Assembly: GCF_020172685.1 (NCBI RefSeq)
Contig: NZ_CP083986.1
Coordinates: 4,110,158-4,174,157 of the forward strand
Reading direction: 5' to 3'
DNA length: 64,000 bases
Origin: [Mycobacterium] nativiensis
GTDB taxonomy: Bacteria; Actinomycetota; Actinomycetes; Mycobacteriales; Mycobacteriaceae
The notes under the pieces are model-generated. The model saw nothing but the letters and a program-made list of their open reading frames with translations. It did no database searches and had not been told where the DNA came from. A program made the position numbers and the translations under genes. The number at the start of each line of letters is the position of its first letter. Positions within the stretch are counted from its first letter, which is position 1. Below, piece after piece: positions 28,026 to 36,187 of the stretch.

Positions 28026-29036
28026 ATGAAGGTTCCCTTCACTTGGAAGGTCACCGGCTGGTTCATGATCGGCTGGTCACCCGAGTTCGAAACCGGAAAG
28101 ACCCGCGCGTTGCACTACTTCGGTGAGGACATGGTCGCCTACCGGAGCGAATCCGGTGAGCTGCACGTGATGGAGGCGCACTGCAAGCACCTCGGCGCCC
28201 ACCTGGGTCACGGCGGCAAGGTCGTCGAGGATCGCGTCGAGTGCCCGTTCCACGGCTGGCAGTGGGGGCCCGACGGCTGCAACAAGTTCATTCCCTACCA
28301 GCCGGACCGGCCGAACAAGGCGTTGCGCCTTCGGGTGTACCCGGTCATCGAGCAGCACGGCTGCGTGTTCGTCTGGCATCACCCCGACGGCGCAGAACCC
28401 CAGTGGGAGATGCCGGACATCTTCGGCAAGTTCCCCCAGTTCACCGCCGGACCGCAGGACTACTACCGGGCCTATCCGGAGTTCTCCCGGCGCCTGGAGG
28501 ACGAGCCGGTGCATCCGCAGATCGTCGCCGAGAACGCCGCCGACAGTGCGCATTTCCAGTACGTGCACCACGCGACGGTGACCCCGCGGGTGCTGGACTG
28601 GAAGATGGCCGACCGCGAGTGGCACTTCGTGGCCGGCTTTCCGGATGCCAACAGCGACGACCCCGATGCGATGGCGCTGCGCTTCCACTCGCACCTGTTC
28701 GGTCTCGGCGGCGCGATCAGCATCTTCGAAGGCGTGCAGCAGCACCGACTGATCTTCACCTGCACACCCGTCGAGGAGGGCCGCTCCGATCTGTTCTATT
28801 CGATCTGGTGGCCACGGCTTCCCGGCGATGACTCGCAAGCCCCACCGGACGAGATCCGGGCGCGGGTGGAGAAACAGTTCTTGTCCACGGTGGAAGACGA
28901 CCTGGGCATCTGGCGCCACCAGCGCTACATCGAGCATCCGGCCCTGGCCAAGGTGGACGCGAAACCGTTTATGACGCTGCGGAAGTGGGCGACGCAGTTC
29001 TACGATGTGCCGCCGGGCGAAGCCGCCCCGACATGA
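28026..29036 (+). CDS. KshA-like Rieske non-heme iron oxygenase
   Basis: The terminal oxygenase of a two-component monooxygenase, 336 residues. The [2Fe-2S] Rieske ligands are C53/H55 and C73/H76 (CKHLGAH, CPFHGW). The mononuclear-iron histidines lie in NAADSAHFQYVHH, close to NVTDMAHFFYIH of 3-ketosteroid 9-alpha-hydroxylase as I recall it, with a late Asp in VEDDLGIW. A steroid or other polycyclic/terpenoid substrate is plausible but unproven. No reductase gene is adjacent. Its stop overlaps the next ATG (ATGA). Confidence 0.93.
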   Translation: MKVPFTWKVTGWFMIGWSPEFETGKTRALHYFGEDMVAYRSESGELHVMEAHCKHLGAHLGHGGKVVEDRVECPFHGWQWGPDGCNKFIPYQPDRPNKALRLRVYPVIEQHGCVFVWHHPDGAEPQWEMPDIFGKFPQFTAGPQDYYRAYPEFSRRLEDEPVHPQIVAENAADSAHFQYVHHATVTPRVLDWKMADREWHFVAGFPDANSDDPDAMALRFHSHLFGLGGAISIFEGVQQHRLIFTCTPVEEGRSDLFYSIWWPRLPGDDSQAPPDEIRARVEKQFLSTVEDDLGIWRHQRYIEHPALAKVDAKPFMTLRKWATQFYDVPPGEAAPT

Positions 29037-29650
29037 CGGTCACGCTGACCGAACTGGTGTCACCCGAGCACACCGCGGTCGTCACCCAGGAGCTGCAGGG
29101 CGCGGTCGTCGGCCCCGACGCCGGGCTTCGGATGCTCGCCGACGCGGCCCGCATCCAAGCGCTGCCGAACATCCACCGGCTGCTGCCGGCGGCCCGAGTC
29201 GCCGGGGTGCAGGTGGTGCACTGCCTGGTGCACCGGCGGCCCGACGGGTTGGGCTCCAACCACAACGCGCGGCTGTTCGCCGCCGGCCGCCGCGCCGTGG
29301 ACATCACCCCCGGCAGCCCCGGCGCCACCCTGCTGCCCGAGTTCGGACCGGAACCGTCCGACCTGGTGCTCAGCCGATGCCACGGGGTGGGGCCGATGGG
29401 CGGGACCGACCTGGACGCGGTGCTGCGCAACCTCGGCGTGTCCACCATTGTCGCCGTGGGGGTCTCGTTGAACGTGGCGATCCCGAACCTGGTCATGGAT
29501 GCGGTCAATGCCGGCTACCGGGTGGTGCTGCCCCGCAATGCGGTGGCCGGCGTGCCCGCCGAGTACGGCGAGGCGGTCATCGACAACACCCTGTCGCTGC
29601 TGGCGAGCATCACCACCACCGAGGAGCTGGTGCAGACGTGGCGGCCCTGA
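29033..29650 (+). CDS. Isochorismatase-fold protein lacking the catalytic Cys
   Basis: A cysteine-hydrolase-fold protein of 205 residues (VVTQELQGAVVG, GVQVVHCLVHRRPDG, LRNLGVSTIVAVGVSLNVAI). In active members the last segment reads like GVxTDVCV; here Cys is replaced by Ala (GVSLNVAI). The N-terminal catalytic Asp also seems replaced (TQELQ). It is probably not a hydrolase and may bind a ligand or act as a partner protein. It is coupled by overlap to both the Rieske gene and the ligase, so it likely works in their pathway. Confidence 0.8.
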   Translation: MTVTLTELVSPEHTAVVTQELQGAVVGPDAGLRMLADAARIQALPNIHRLLPAARVAGVQVVHCLVHRRPDGLGSNHNARLFAAGRRAVDITPGSPGATLLPEFGPEPSDLVLSRCHGVGPMGGTDLDAVLRNLGVSTIVAVGVSLNVAIPNLVMDAVNAGYRVVLPRNAVAGVPAEYGEAVIDNTLSLLASITTTEELVQTWRP

Positions 29651-31287
29651 CCCAGTTCACCGTTCCGGCCGTCACCGCCGCGGTGGCCGCGGCGATCGGA
29701 GAGCGGGACCTGGTGATTCAGGGCGACAAGCGATTGCGCTACGCCCAGGTCGTCGAACGGTCCAACCGGCTGGCGTCGTATCTGCATTCGCGCGGGCTGG
29801 GCTCCCACACGCCGCGATCGGAGCTGGCCGCCCACCAGACCGGTCAGGATCTGCTGGGGATCTACGCGCACAACGGCAACGAGTTCGTCGAGACGCTGCT
29901 GGGCGCCTTCGCCGCCCGGGTGGCGCCGTTCAACGTCAACTACCGCTATGTCCGCGGTGAATTGGCTTACCTGCTGACCGATTCCGGTGCGACCGCGCTG
30001 GTTTACCACGCCGCGTTCGCCCCGACGCTGGCCGAGGTGCTGCCCAGCCTGCCGCGGCTGAAGGTGCTGATCCAGATCGCCGACGACTCCGGCAACGCGC
30101 TGCTCGACGGCGCCGTGGACTACGAGGCGGCGCTGGCCGCCGGCTCACCACAGCCGCCACCGGTGCAGCCCTGCGGTGACGATCTGTACGTGCTCTACAC
30201 CGGCGGCACCACCGGCATGCCCAAGGGTGTGCTCTGGCGTCAGCAGGACATCTTCATGGCGTCGTTCGGGGGTCGCAACCTCATGACCGGGGAACCGATC
30301 GGTTCGACTGACGAGGTGGTGGCACGCTGTGTGGCCAACCCCGGAACCAAGTTGATGATCCTGCCGCCGCTGATCCACGGCGCCGCCCAGTGGGCGGTGA
30401 TGATGGCGATCAACACCGGGCAGACCCTGGTGTTCCCTTCCGTGGTGGACCATTTCGATGCCGACGATGTGGTGCGCACCATCGAGCGGGAGAAGGTGAT
30501 GATCGCGACGGTGGTCGGCGATGCGATGGCCCGGCCGCTGGTCGACGCGGTCGCCAAAGGCGACGCCGACGTGTCGTCGTTGGCGGTGGTGGCCAACGGC
30601 GGGGCTCTGCTGACTCCGTTCGTCAAGCAGCGGATCGTCGAGGCCTTGCCGGGTGCGGCGGTGATCGACGGGGTGGGGTCATCGGAGACCGGCGCGCAGC
30701 TGCATCACGTGTCGACCGCGGGTGCGGTGTCGACCGGGATGTTCGCCGCCGGGCCGGACACCTGCGTGGCGGCCGACGATCTCGGCTCGGTGCTGCCACC
30801 CGGCCACGACGGCCTGGGCTGGCTCGCGCAGCGAGGCTTCGTCCCGCTGGGCTACCTGGGCGATGCCGCCAAGACCGCGGCGACGTTCCCGGTGATCGAC
30901 GGTGTGCGCTATGCCATTCCGGGCGACCGGGCCCGTCAGCGCGCGGACGGAACCGTTGAGTTGTTGGGCCGCGACTCGGCGACGATCAACACCGGCGGCG
31001 AGAAGGTCTTCGCCGAGGAGGTCGAGACCGCCATCGCTTCGCATCCGGCCGTCGCCGACGTGGTGGTCGCGGGCCGTCCGAGCCAGCGGTGGGGGCAGGA
31101 GGTGGTGGCCGTGGTCGCCCTTTCCGGCGAAACCGGCGCCACCGCCGCCGAACTCATCGAGCACGCCGCCGAATCACTGGCCCGCTACAAGCTGCCCAAG
31201 GAGATCGTGTTCCGGCCGGTGATCGTGCGCAGCCCGGCCGGCAAGGCCGACTACCGTTGGGCCCGCGAACAGGCCGCTTCGGGTTAG
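29638..31287 (+). CDS. Acyl-CoA ligase (FadD-type)
   Basis: An ATP-dependent acyl-CoA ligase of 549 residues. The start is GTG 29638, overlapping the previous gene by 13 bases. The adenylate-forming P-loop is LYTGGTTGMPKG, followed by GVLWRQQDI; A5 is GVGSSETG, and the catalytic Lys is in SPAGKADYRWA. It is closely similar in motif wording to the ligase at 48532-50154, so the two are probably paralogues serving related carboxylic acids. It converges on the ALDH gene with a 4-base overlap. Confidence 0.93.
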   Translation: MAALTQFTVPAVTAAVAAAIGERDLVIQGDKRLRYAQVVERSNRLASYLHSRGLGSHTPRSELAAHQTGQDLLGIYAHNGNEFVETLLGAFAARVAPFNVNYRYVRGELAYLLTDSGATALVYHAAFAPTLAEVLPSLPRLKVLIQIADDSGNALLDGAVDYEAALAAGSPQPPPVQPCGDDLYVLYTGGTTGMPKGVLWRQQDIFMASFGGRNLMTGEPIGSTDEVVARCVANPGTKLMILPPLIHGAAQWAVMMAINTGQTLVFPSVVDHFDADDVVRTIEREKVMIATVVGDAMARPLVDAVAKGDADVSSLAVVANGGALLTPFVKQRIVEALPGAAVIDGVGSSETGAQLHHVSTAGAVSTGMFAAGPDTCVAADDLGSVLPPGHDGLGWLAQRGFVPLGYLGDAAKTAATFPVIDGVRYAIPGDRARQRADGTVELLGRDSATINTGGEKVFAEEVETAIASHPAVADVVVAGRPSQRWGQEVVAVVALSGETGATAAELIEHAAESLARYKLPKEIVFRPVIVRSPAGKADYRWAREQAASG

Positions 31288-32732
31288 TGGTGCTTCGCCA
31301 GCCGTCGGTTGGTCCGGTTGCGCGCCCTGCGCAACATGGTGTCGGCGTAGAACCGCATCCCGGGCCGAAACGGCGGCGCCGCGGTTCCGGTCAGGCTGAA
31401 CGGCAGGTCGGATCCGACCACGGTCCGGTAGTGACTGAAGGCGTCGAAGCCCGCCTTGCCGTGATAGGCGCCCATGCCGCTGCGCCCCACCCCGCCGAAC
31501 GGCGCGCCGGAGGGGATCATCTGCGCGGCGAAGTCGTTGCGGGCAACGCCACCACTTCTGGTGCGCCGCACAAAATCCCGGAACTGCCTGCCGTCCGGCC
31601 CGAACCAGTAGGCGACCAGCGGCGCGGGCCGCGCGTTGATCGCCTCGATCGCCTCGTCGAGGTCGGCGTAGCCCTGCACCATCAACACCGGCCCGAAGAT
31701 CTCCTCCTCGGCGATGCGCATGGAGGCATCCACGTCGCGCACGATGGTCGGTGCGATCTTGCGGGTTCCGCGGTCCGGCAGCACTTCCCCGATCGGTACG
31801 ACGGTCTCCACAGCGGCGCCGCGTTCGACGGCGTCGCCGATCAGGCCCAGCACCCGGTCGTAATTGGCTTCGTTGACGCTCGAGCAGTAGTCGTCGTTGG
31901 CCAGGATGGACGGGAACATCTCCTGCAGCGTGGAGCGGGCGACATCCACGAATGCGTCGATGTCGCGGTCGGGCACGAGTACATAGTCCGGGCAGACGCA
32001 GACCTGGCCGCCGTTGACCATTCGGGCCGAGGCGATCCGTTTCGCCGATCGGCGCAGGTCTGCGTTGGGGGCCACCACGACGGGGTTCTTTCCGCCCAGT
32101 TCCAGGGTCACCGGCACCAGGTTCTCGGCGGCGGCGCGCTGCACCAGGGTGCCCACCGACGGTGAGCCGGTGAAGAACACGTGGTCGAACGGCAGCCCGG
32201 CGAATGCGGCCGCAATGTCGGGGCCGCCGGTGACGACGGCGAGCTCGTCGTCACCGAAGTAGTTCGGCGCGGTCTGTTTCATCAATTCGGCGGTGTGCGA
32301 GGTGATCTCGGACATCTTGATCATCACCCGGTTGCCGGCCGCGAAGGCCGCGGACGCCGGCAACACCACCAGGTTCAGCGGGAAGTTCCAGGGCCCGATG
32401 ATTCCCACCACGCCCAGCGGACTGGGCTGCACCTCGGCGCGCAGCCCCGCCAGCCGCGCCGCGCGCAGCAGTTTGCCGGAGCGCATCCACGCCTTGACGT
32501 GCGCTCGGGTGTGCTCGATGACCGGGATGATGCCGACGACCTCGGTGAACAGCGATGCCGCCCGCGACCGGGTGCCGAAGTCTTCGGCCATCGCCTCGGC
32601 GAAGGCGTCGGCGTTGTCCAGCACCAGGGCCAGCAACCGATCGATGCGGTGGCGCCGAACGGCCAGGCTCGGCGGCCCCTCGGCCAAAAAGGACCGCCGC
32701 TGCCGATCCAAAAGGTTCGCCAGGTCGGTCAC
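31284..32732 (-). CDS. Aldehyde dehydrogenase, ALDH3/coniferyl-aldehyde type
   Basis: An NAD(P)-dependent aldehyde dehydrogenase of 482 residues. The catalytic Glu is in TLELGGKNPVVV and the Cys in NGGQVCVCPDYV; IGPWNFPLNLVV and GVGRSGMGAYHGKAGFDAFS are ALDH3-like. The start is GTG 32732, overlapping the upstream TGA as GTGA. It could oxidise an aldehyde made by P450 or alcohol dehydrogenase activity. Co-transcribed with the reductase-like gene at 32729-33547. Confidence 0.93.
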   Translation of the reverse strand: MTDLANLLDRQRRSFLAEGPPSLAVRRHRIDRLLALVLDNADAFAEAMAEDFGTRSRAASLFTEVVGIIPVIEHTRAHVKAWMRSGKLLRAARLAGLRAEVQPSPLGVVGIIGPWNFPLNLVVLPASAAFAAGNRVMIKMSEITSHTAELMKQTAPNYFGDDELAVVTGGPDIAAAFAGLPFDHVFFTGSPSVGTLVQRAAAENLVPVTLELGGKNPVVVAPNADLRRSAKRIASARMVNGGQVCVCPDYVLVPDRDIDAFVDVARSTLQEMFPSILANDDYCSSVNEANYDRVLGLIGDAVERGAAVETVVPIGEVLPDRGTRKIAPTIVRDVDASMRIAEEEIFGPVLMVQGYADLDEAIEAINARPAPLVAYWFGPDGRQFRDFVRRTRSGGVARNDFAAQMIPSGAPFGGVGRSGMGAYHGKAGFDAFSHYRTVVGSDLPFSLTGTAAPPFRPGMRFYADTMLRRARNRTNRRLAKHH

Positions 32733-33547
32733 GACAGGTCCAGCGGCCCGGTTTCGGCCACTGTGCGCAGCTGGCCCAGCTCGACGCCACGATCGGCGGC
32801 CGCCTCGATGCACGCTGCGACGTCTTTACGCATGAAGGGCGCAACGACTTTGCCGAAGTTCTGCACTCCCCCGGCCGACTGCACGTATGTCGCGGCCCGA
32901 CTGCCGCCGCTGCAGTGTTCCAGCGCCGCGAACAGGCTGGTCTCGGGCACTCCGAGGTTCTTCGCCAGTTCGACCGCGCCGGCGACGAGTTGCGCGTTGG
33001 AGGCGAACAGCACGTTGTTGATCAGTTTGAGGTTGAGTGCGGTGCCGAGGCCGCCGGTGGTGATCACCGGGTCGGCGTAGGCGGCCAGCACCGGCTGGGC
33101 GCGCGCCACCGCGTCGTCGGGCCCGCCGAGCAGTACCGTCAGCTTTCCGGCGGCGATGTCGTGGGCGCCGCCACTGACCGGCGCATCGACCAGCACCGGG
33201 CCGTCGGGAAATTCCGCCATCAGGTTGACCAGCGTGCTCACCGTTCCGGTGGTGTGCGAGACGACGACCGTGCCCGCCTTGGCATTGGCCATCAGCCCGT
33301 CGGGCCCGGTGGCGACCTCGAGCAGTTGGGCGTCGGAGAACAGGCAGCTGATCACGATGTCGGCTTCACCGGCGACCGCGGCGACCGAGTCCACCGGCAC
33401 CGCACCGGCCGCCGCCAACCTTTCGCGCACCTCGGGGCGGCGGGCGTAGACCTGCACGGAAAAGCCGGCGCCGACCAGACGCCCCACCATCGGCTCACCC
33501 ATCTTGCCGGCTCCGACAAACCCGACGACCTGGCCCGTTGCGCTCAT
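32729..33547 (-). CDS. 3-hydroxyisobutyrate-dehydrogenase-family protein
   Basis: A beta-hydroxyacid dehydrogenase of 272 residues: Rossmann motif VGFVGAGKMGEPM, substrate motif VDAPVSGG and catalytic Lys in LNLKLINN. The family oxidises 3-hydroxy acids or reduces semialdehydes with NAD(P). The substrate is unknown. First gene of a two-gene leftward operon with the ALDH, divergent from the P450 pair. Confidence 0.9.
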   Translation of the reverse strand: MSATGQVVGFVGAGKMGEPMVGRLVGAGFSVQVYARRPEVRERLAAAGAVPVDSVAAVAGEADIVISCLFSDAQLLEVATGPDGLMANAKAGTVVVSHTTGTVSTLVNLMAEFPDGPVLVDAPVSGGAHDIAAGKLTVLLGGPDDAVARAQPVLAAYADPVITTGGLGTALNLKLINNVLFASNAQLVAGAVELAKNLGVPETSLFAALEHCSGGSRAATYVQSAGGVQNFGKVVAPFMRKDVAACIEAAADRGVELGQLRTVAETGPLDLS

Positions 33548-33620
33548 TCTCGGCTCCTCGCGGCAGCTTTCGGCTTTCCCGTAACGCCAACCGTAGCATT
33601 GTCCACCGGCGCCGAGTTCG

Positions 33621-33639
33621 TTACAGTCATGCTTACTGT
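33621..33639. promoter_or_regulatory. TTACAGT element and ACAGT/ACTGT dyad before the P450 pair
   Basis: TTACAGTC begins at 33621. ACAGT (33623-33627) and ACTGT (33635-33639) form an inverted repeat with 7-base spacer, 28 bases before the P450 start. It could act on both divergent operons. Confidence 0.4.
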
Positions 33640-33667
33640 CGCCTTTTCGGGTTCATCAGAGGAAGCC

Positions 33668-34939
33668 ATGACCGTAGCCAGCCCATCGACGTCACCGCAC
33701 CCCTACCACCGGATCGACATCTCCGAACCCAGCTTCTGGGGCAACGACTTCCGCAGCCGCGATGACAGCTTCGCCACTTTGCGCGGCGAACCGGGCTTGA
33801 CCTGGCACCGGCCCATGCCGGCCGTCTTCCCGCACGAGGAGACCGGTTACTGGGCGGCGACCCGGCATGCCGACGTCAAGTTCATCAGCCAGCACGAAGA
33901 GCTGTTCTGTTCCAGCGAAGGGGTCAGCGTCGATCCGATGCCCGCCGAGATCCAGCGCAACATGACGTTCTTTCTGGCGATGGATCCGCCCGACCACACC
34001 CGATACCGCAAGCTCATCAGCTCGGGATTCACCCCCCGACAGGTGCGACGCATCGAGGACCAGATCAAAGCCAACGCCCGCAACATCGTCGACGACCTGC
34101 TGGCGCAACTGCACACTGGTGAGCAGATCGATTTCGTCGCAAGCTGTTCCGGGCAGCTGCCGATGCGCACCATCTCCGACATGATCGGTATCGATCCCGC
34201 CGATCAGGAGAAGGTCGCCTACGCCGCCGAATGCCTGTTCAGCGGCAGCGACGACGAGTACGCCTCCCTGGAGGAGCGGGCCGTACACGTGATGACGCAG
34301 CTGGGCGTGCTGTCCAATTCCGGCGTCGAGCTGGCCCGGCGGCGCCGCACCGAGCCGCACGACGACCTGATGACGGAGCTGGTCAACGCCGAGGTCGACG
34401 GCCACCGGCTCACCGACGAAGAACTCGGCTCCTTCATGGTGCTGCTGGGCTCGGCGGGCAACGACACCACCAAGCAGGCCACCACCCACGCGTTCAAGGC
34501 GCTCGTCGATCACCCCGAGCAGCGGGCCTGGCTGCTGGCGGACTTCGACAACCGGATCGGGGCCGCGGTCGAGGAGTTCGTGCGCTGGGCGACACCGGTG
34601 CTCGCTTTCGCCCGCCACGCGGTGGCCGACACAGAGGTCGCCGGGACGCCGATCAAGGCCGGCGAGAAGGTCGCGCTGTTCTACTGTTCGGCCAACCGCG
34701 ACGAGAGGGTCTACGACCGGCCGCACGAGTTCGACATCACCCGTGCCGCCAATCCGCACCTGGGGTTCGGCGGTGGCGGCGCGCACTACTGTCTGGGCAC
34801 CCATGTGGCCCGGATGGAGCTGCGGCACCTGTTCTACGAGTTGCTGACCCGGATGCCGGAGGTGACGCTCGGCGAACCGGAGTACCTGCAGAGCACCTTC
34901 GTACACGGCATCAAGCGGATGCCGATCAGCCTCGCCTGA
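33668..34939 (+). CDS. Cytochrome P450, CYP124/CYP125-like
   Basis: A P450 of 423 residues starting at ATG 33668 after an AGAGGAAG ribosome-binding site. AGNDTT is at 263-268, ExxR in VEEFVRW and heme Cys375 in FGGGGAHYCLG. The heme loop and the ending FVHGIKRMPI resemble CYP124/125-type enzymes, which hydroxylate methyl-branched lipids or sterol side chains. Assignment to a numbered family needs alignment. It is followed 26 bases later by a second P450. Confidence 0.93.
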   Translation: MTVASPSTSPHPYHRIDISEPSFWGNDFRSRDDSFATLRGEPGLTWHRPMPAVFPHEETGYWAATRHADVKFISQHEELFCSSEGVSVDPMPAEIQRNMTFFLAMDPPDHTRYRKLISSGFTPRQVRRIEDQIKANARNIVDDLLAQLHTGEQIDFVASCSGQLPMRTISDMIGIDPADQEKVAYAAECLFSGSDDEYASLEERAVHVMTQLGVLSNSGVELARRRRTEPHDDLMTELVNAEVDGHRLTDEELGSFMVLLGSAGNDTTKQATTHAFKALVDHPEQRAWLLADFDNRIGAAVEEFVRWATPVLAFARHAVADTEVAGTPIKAGEKVALFYCSANRDERVYDRPHEFDITRAANPHLGFGGGGAHYCLGTHVARMELRHLFYELLTRMPEVTLGEPEYLQSTFVHGIKRMPISLA

Positions 34940-34965
34940 CACCGGCGCGCAGACAGGAGAACTCC

Positions 34966-36180
34966 ATGGAAAGCCCGGCTGACGTCGCCGAGGCCGCGCT
35001 GGACAAGCCGGCCGGCTACCTCCGCGACCCCTACCCGTACTTCGAGGGCAAGCGCCGCGAATGCGGCGTCTTTCCCGGCACGGTCATGGACTACTCGAAG
35101 ACCCCGGCATCGCTGCGGCCCGATACGCAGTTCGCCGCCGTCTCCTTCGAGGCGGTGAATCAGGTGTTCCGCGAGTCGGATTCGTTCAACTCGCACATCT
35201 ATGACGTCACGATCGGACTGTTCCTGGGTCCGACCATTCTGGCGATGGAGGGCGAGAAGCACCGCAAACACCGCAACCTGGTGTCCTCGGCGTTCAAGCG
35301 GAAGTCGCTGGCGCACTGGGAACCCGCGGTGGTGCGGCCGGTGTGCACGGCCCTGATCGATGAGTTCGTCGACGCCGGCAGCGCCGATCTGGTGCACGAC
35401 TTCGCCTTCGAGTTCCCCACCCGGGTCATCTCCAAGCTGCTCGGCCTGCCCGAAGAGGATCTGCCGTGGTTCCGGCAGCGTTCCCTGGAGTTGATCAGCT
35501 ACACCGTCGACCATCAGAGCGCATTCAGTTCCTCGGCGGCGCTGAAGGACTACTTCCTGGCCCAGATGGACAAGCGCAAGTCGCATCCGACCGAGGACAT
35601 CATCGGCGACCTGGTCACCGCGGAAGTCGACGGCGAGAAACTCACCGACGAGGCGATCTATTCGTTCCTGCGCCTGCTGCTGCCGGCCGGGTTGGAGACC
35701 ACCTACCGCGCCACCAGCAATCTGCTGTACCTGCTGCTCACCCATCCCGAACAGTTCGCCTCGGTGCGCGCCGATCATGACCTGATCGGCGCCGCCATCG
35801 AGGAGGGGCTGCGCTACGAGACCCCGCTGACCACCGTGCAGCGCACCGCCATTCGCGACACCGAGGTGGTCGGCGTCGCCATTCCGGCCGGCGCGGTGGT
35901 CGACGTGTGCATCGGGTCGGCCAACCGGGACGAAGCCCGGTGGGAGCGCCCGGCGCAGTTCGACATCTTCCGCAAGTGGATTCCGCACATCACCTTTGCC
36001 GCCGGTGAGCACACCTGCATGGGCCTGCATCTGGCCCGGATGGAGATGCGGGTGGCGATGGAATGCCTACTGGACCGGCTCACCGATATCGAACTGGTCA
36101 CCGACGACGACCCGCACATCTACGGCCAGCCGTTCCGCTCGCCGCGCCGGCTGCCCGTGACGTTCGCCGCGAACACCTAG
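34966..36180 (+). CDS. Cytochrome P450 with AGxET I-helix
   Basis: A P450 of 404 residues. The heme ligand is Cys351 in FAAGEHTCMG. The I-helix motif is AGLETT (241-246), with Glu where most bacterial P450s have Asp, which may affect proton delivery. It differs markedly from the preceding P450, so it is not a recent duplicate. Good AGGAG site before ATG 34966. It ends 7 bases before the convergent ALDH. Confidence 0.92.
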   Translation: MESPADVAEAALDKPAGYLRDPYPYFEGKRRECGVFPGTVMDYSKTPASLRPDTQFAAVSFEAVNQVFRESDSFNSHIYDVTIGLFLGPTILAMEGEKHRKHRNLVSSAFKRKSLAHWEPAVVRPVCTALIDEFVDAGSADLVHDFAFEFPTRVISKLLGLPEEDLPWFRQRSLELISYTVDHQSAFSSSAALKDYFLAQMDKRKSHPTEDIIGDLVTAEVDGEKLTDEAIYSFLRLLLPAGLETTYRATSNLLYLLLTHPEQFASVRADHDLIGAAIEEGLRYETPLTTVQRTAIRDTEVVGVAIPAGAVVDVCIGSANRDEARWERPAQFDIFRKWIPHITFAAGEHTCMGLHLARMEMRVAMECLLDRLTDIELVTDDDPHIYGQPFRSPRRLPVTFAANT

Positions 36181-36187
36181 CGGCCCC

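Noticed and set aside
32555..33667. Upstream extension of the first tandem P450
   Set aside because: The extra ~370 codons are antisense to the 3-hydroxyisobutyrate-dehydrogenase-like gene; the P450 has a good ribosome-binding site at ATG 33668.
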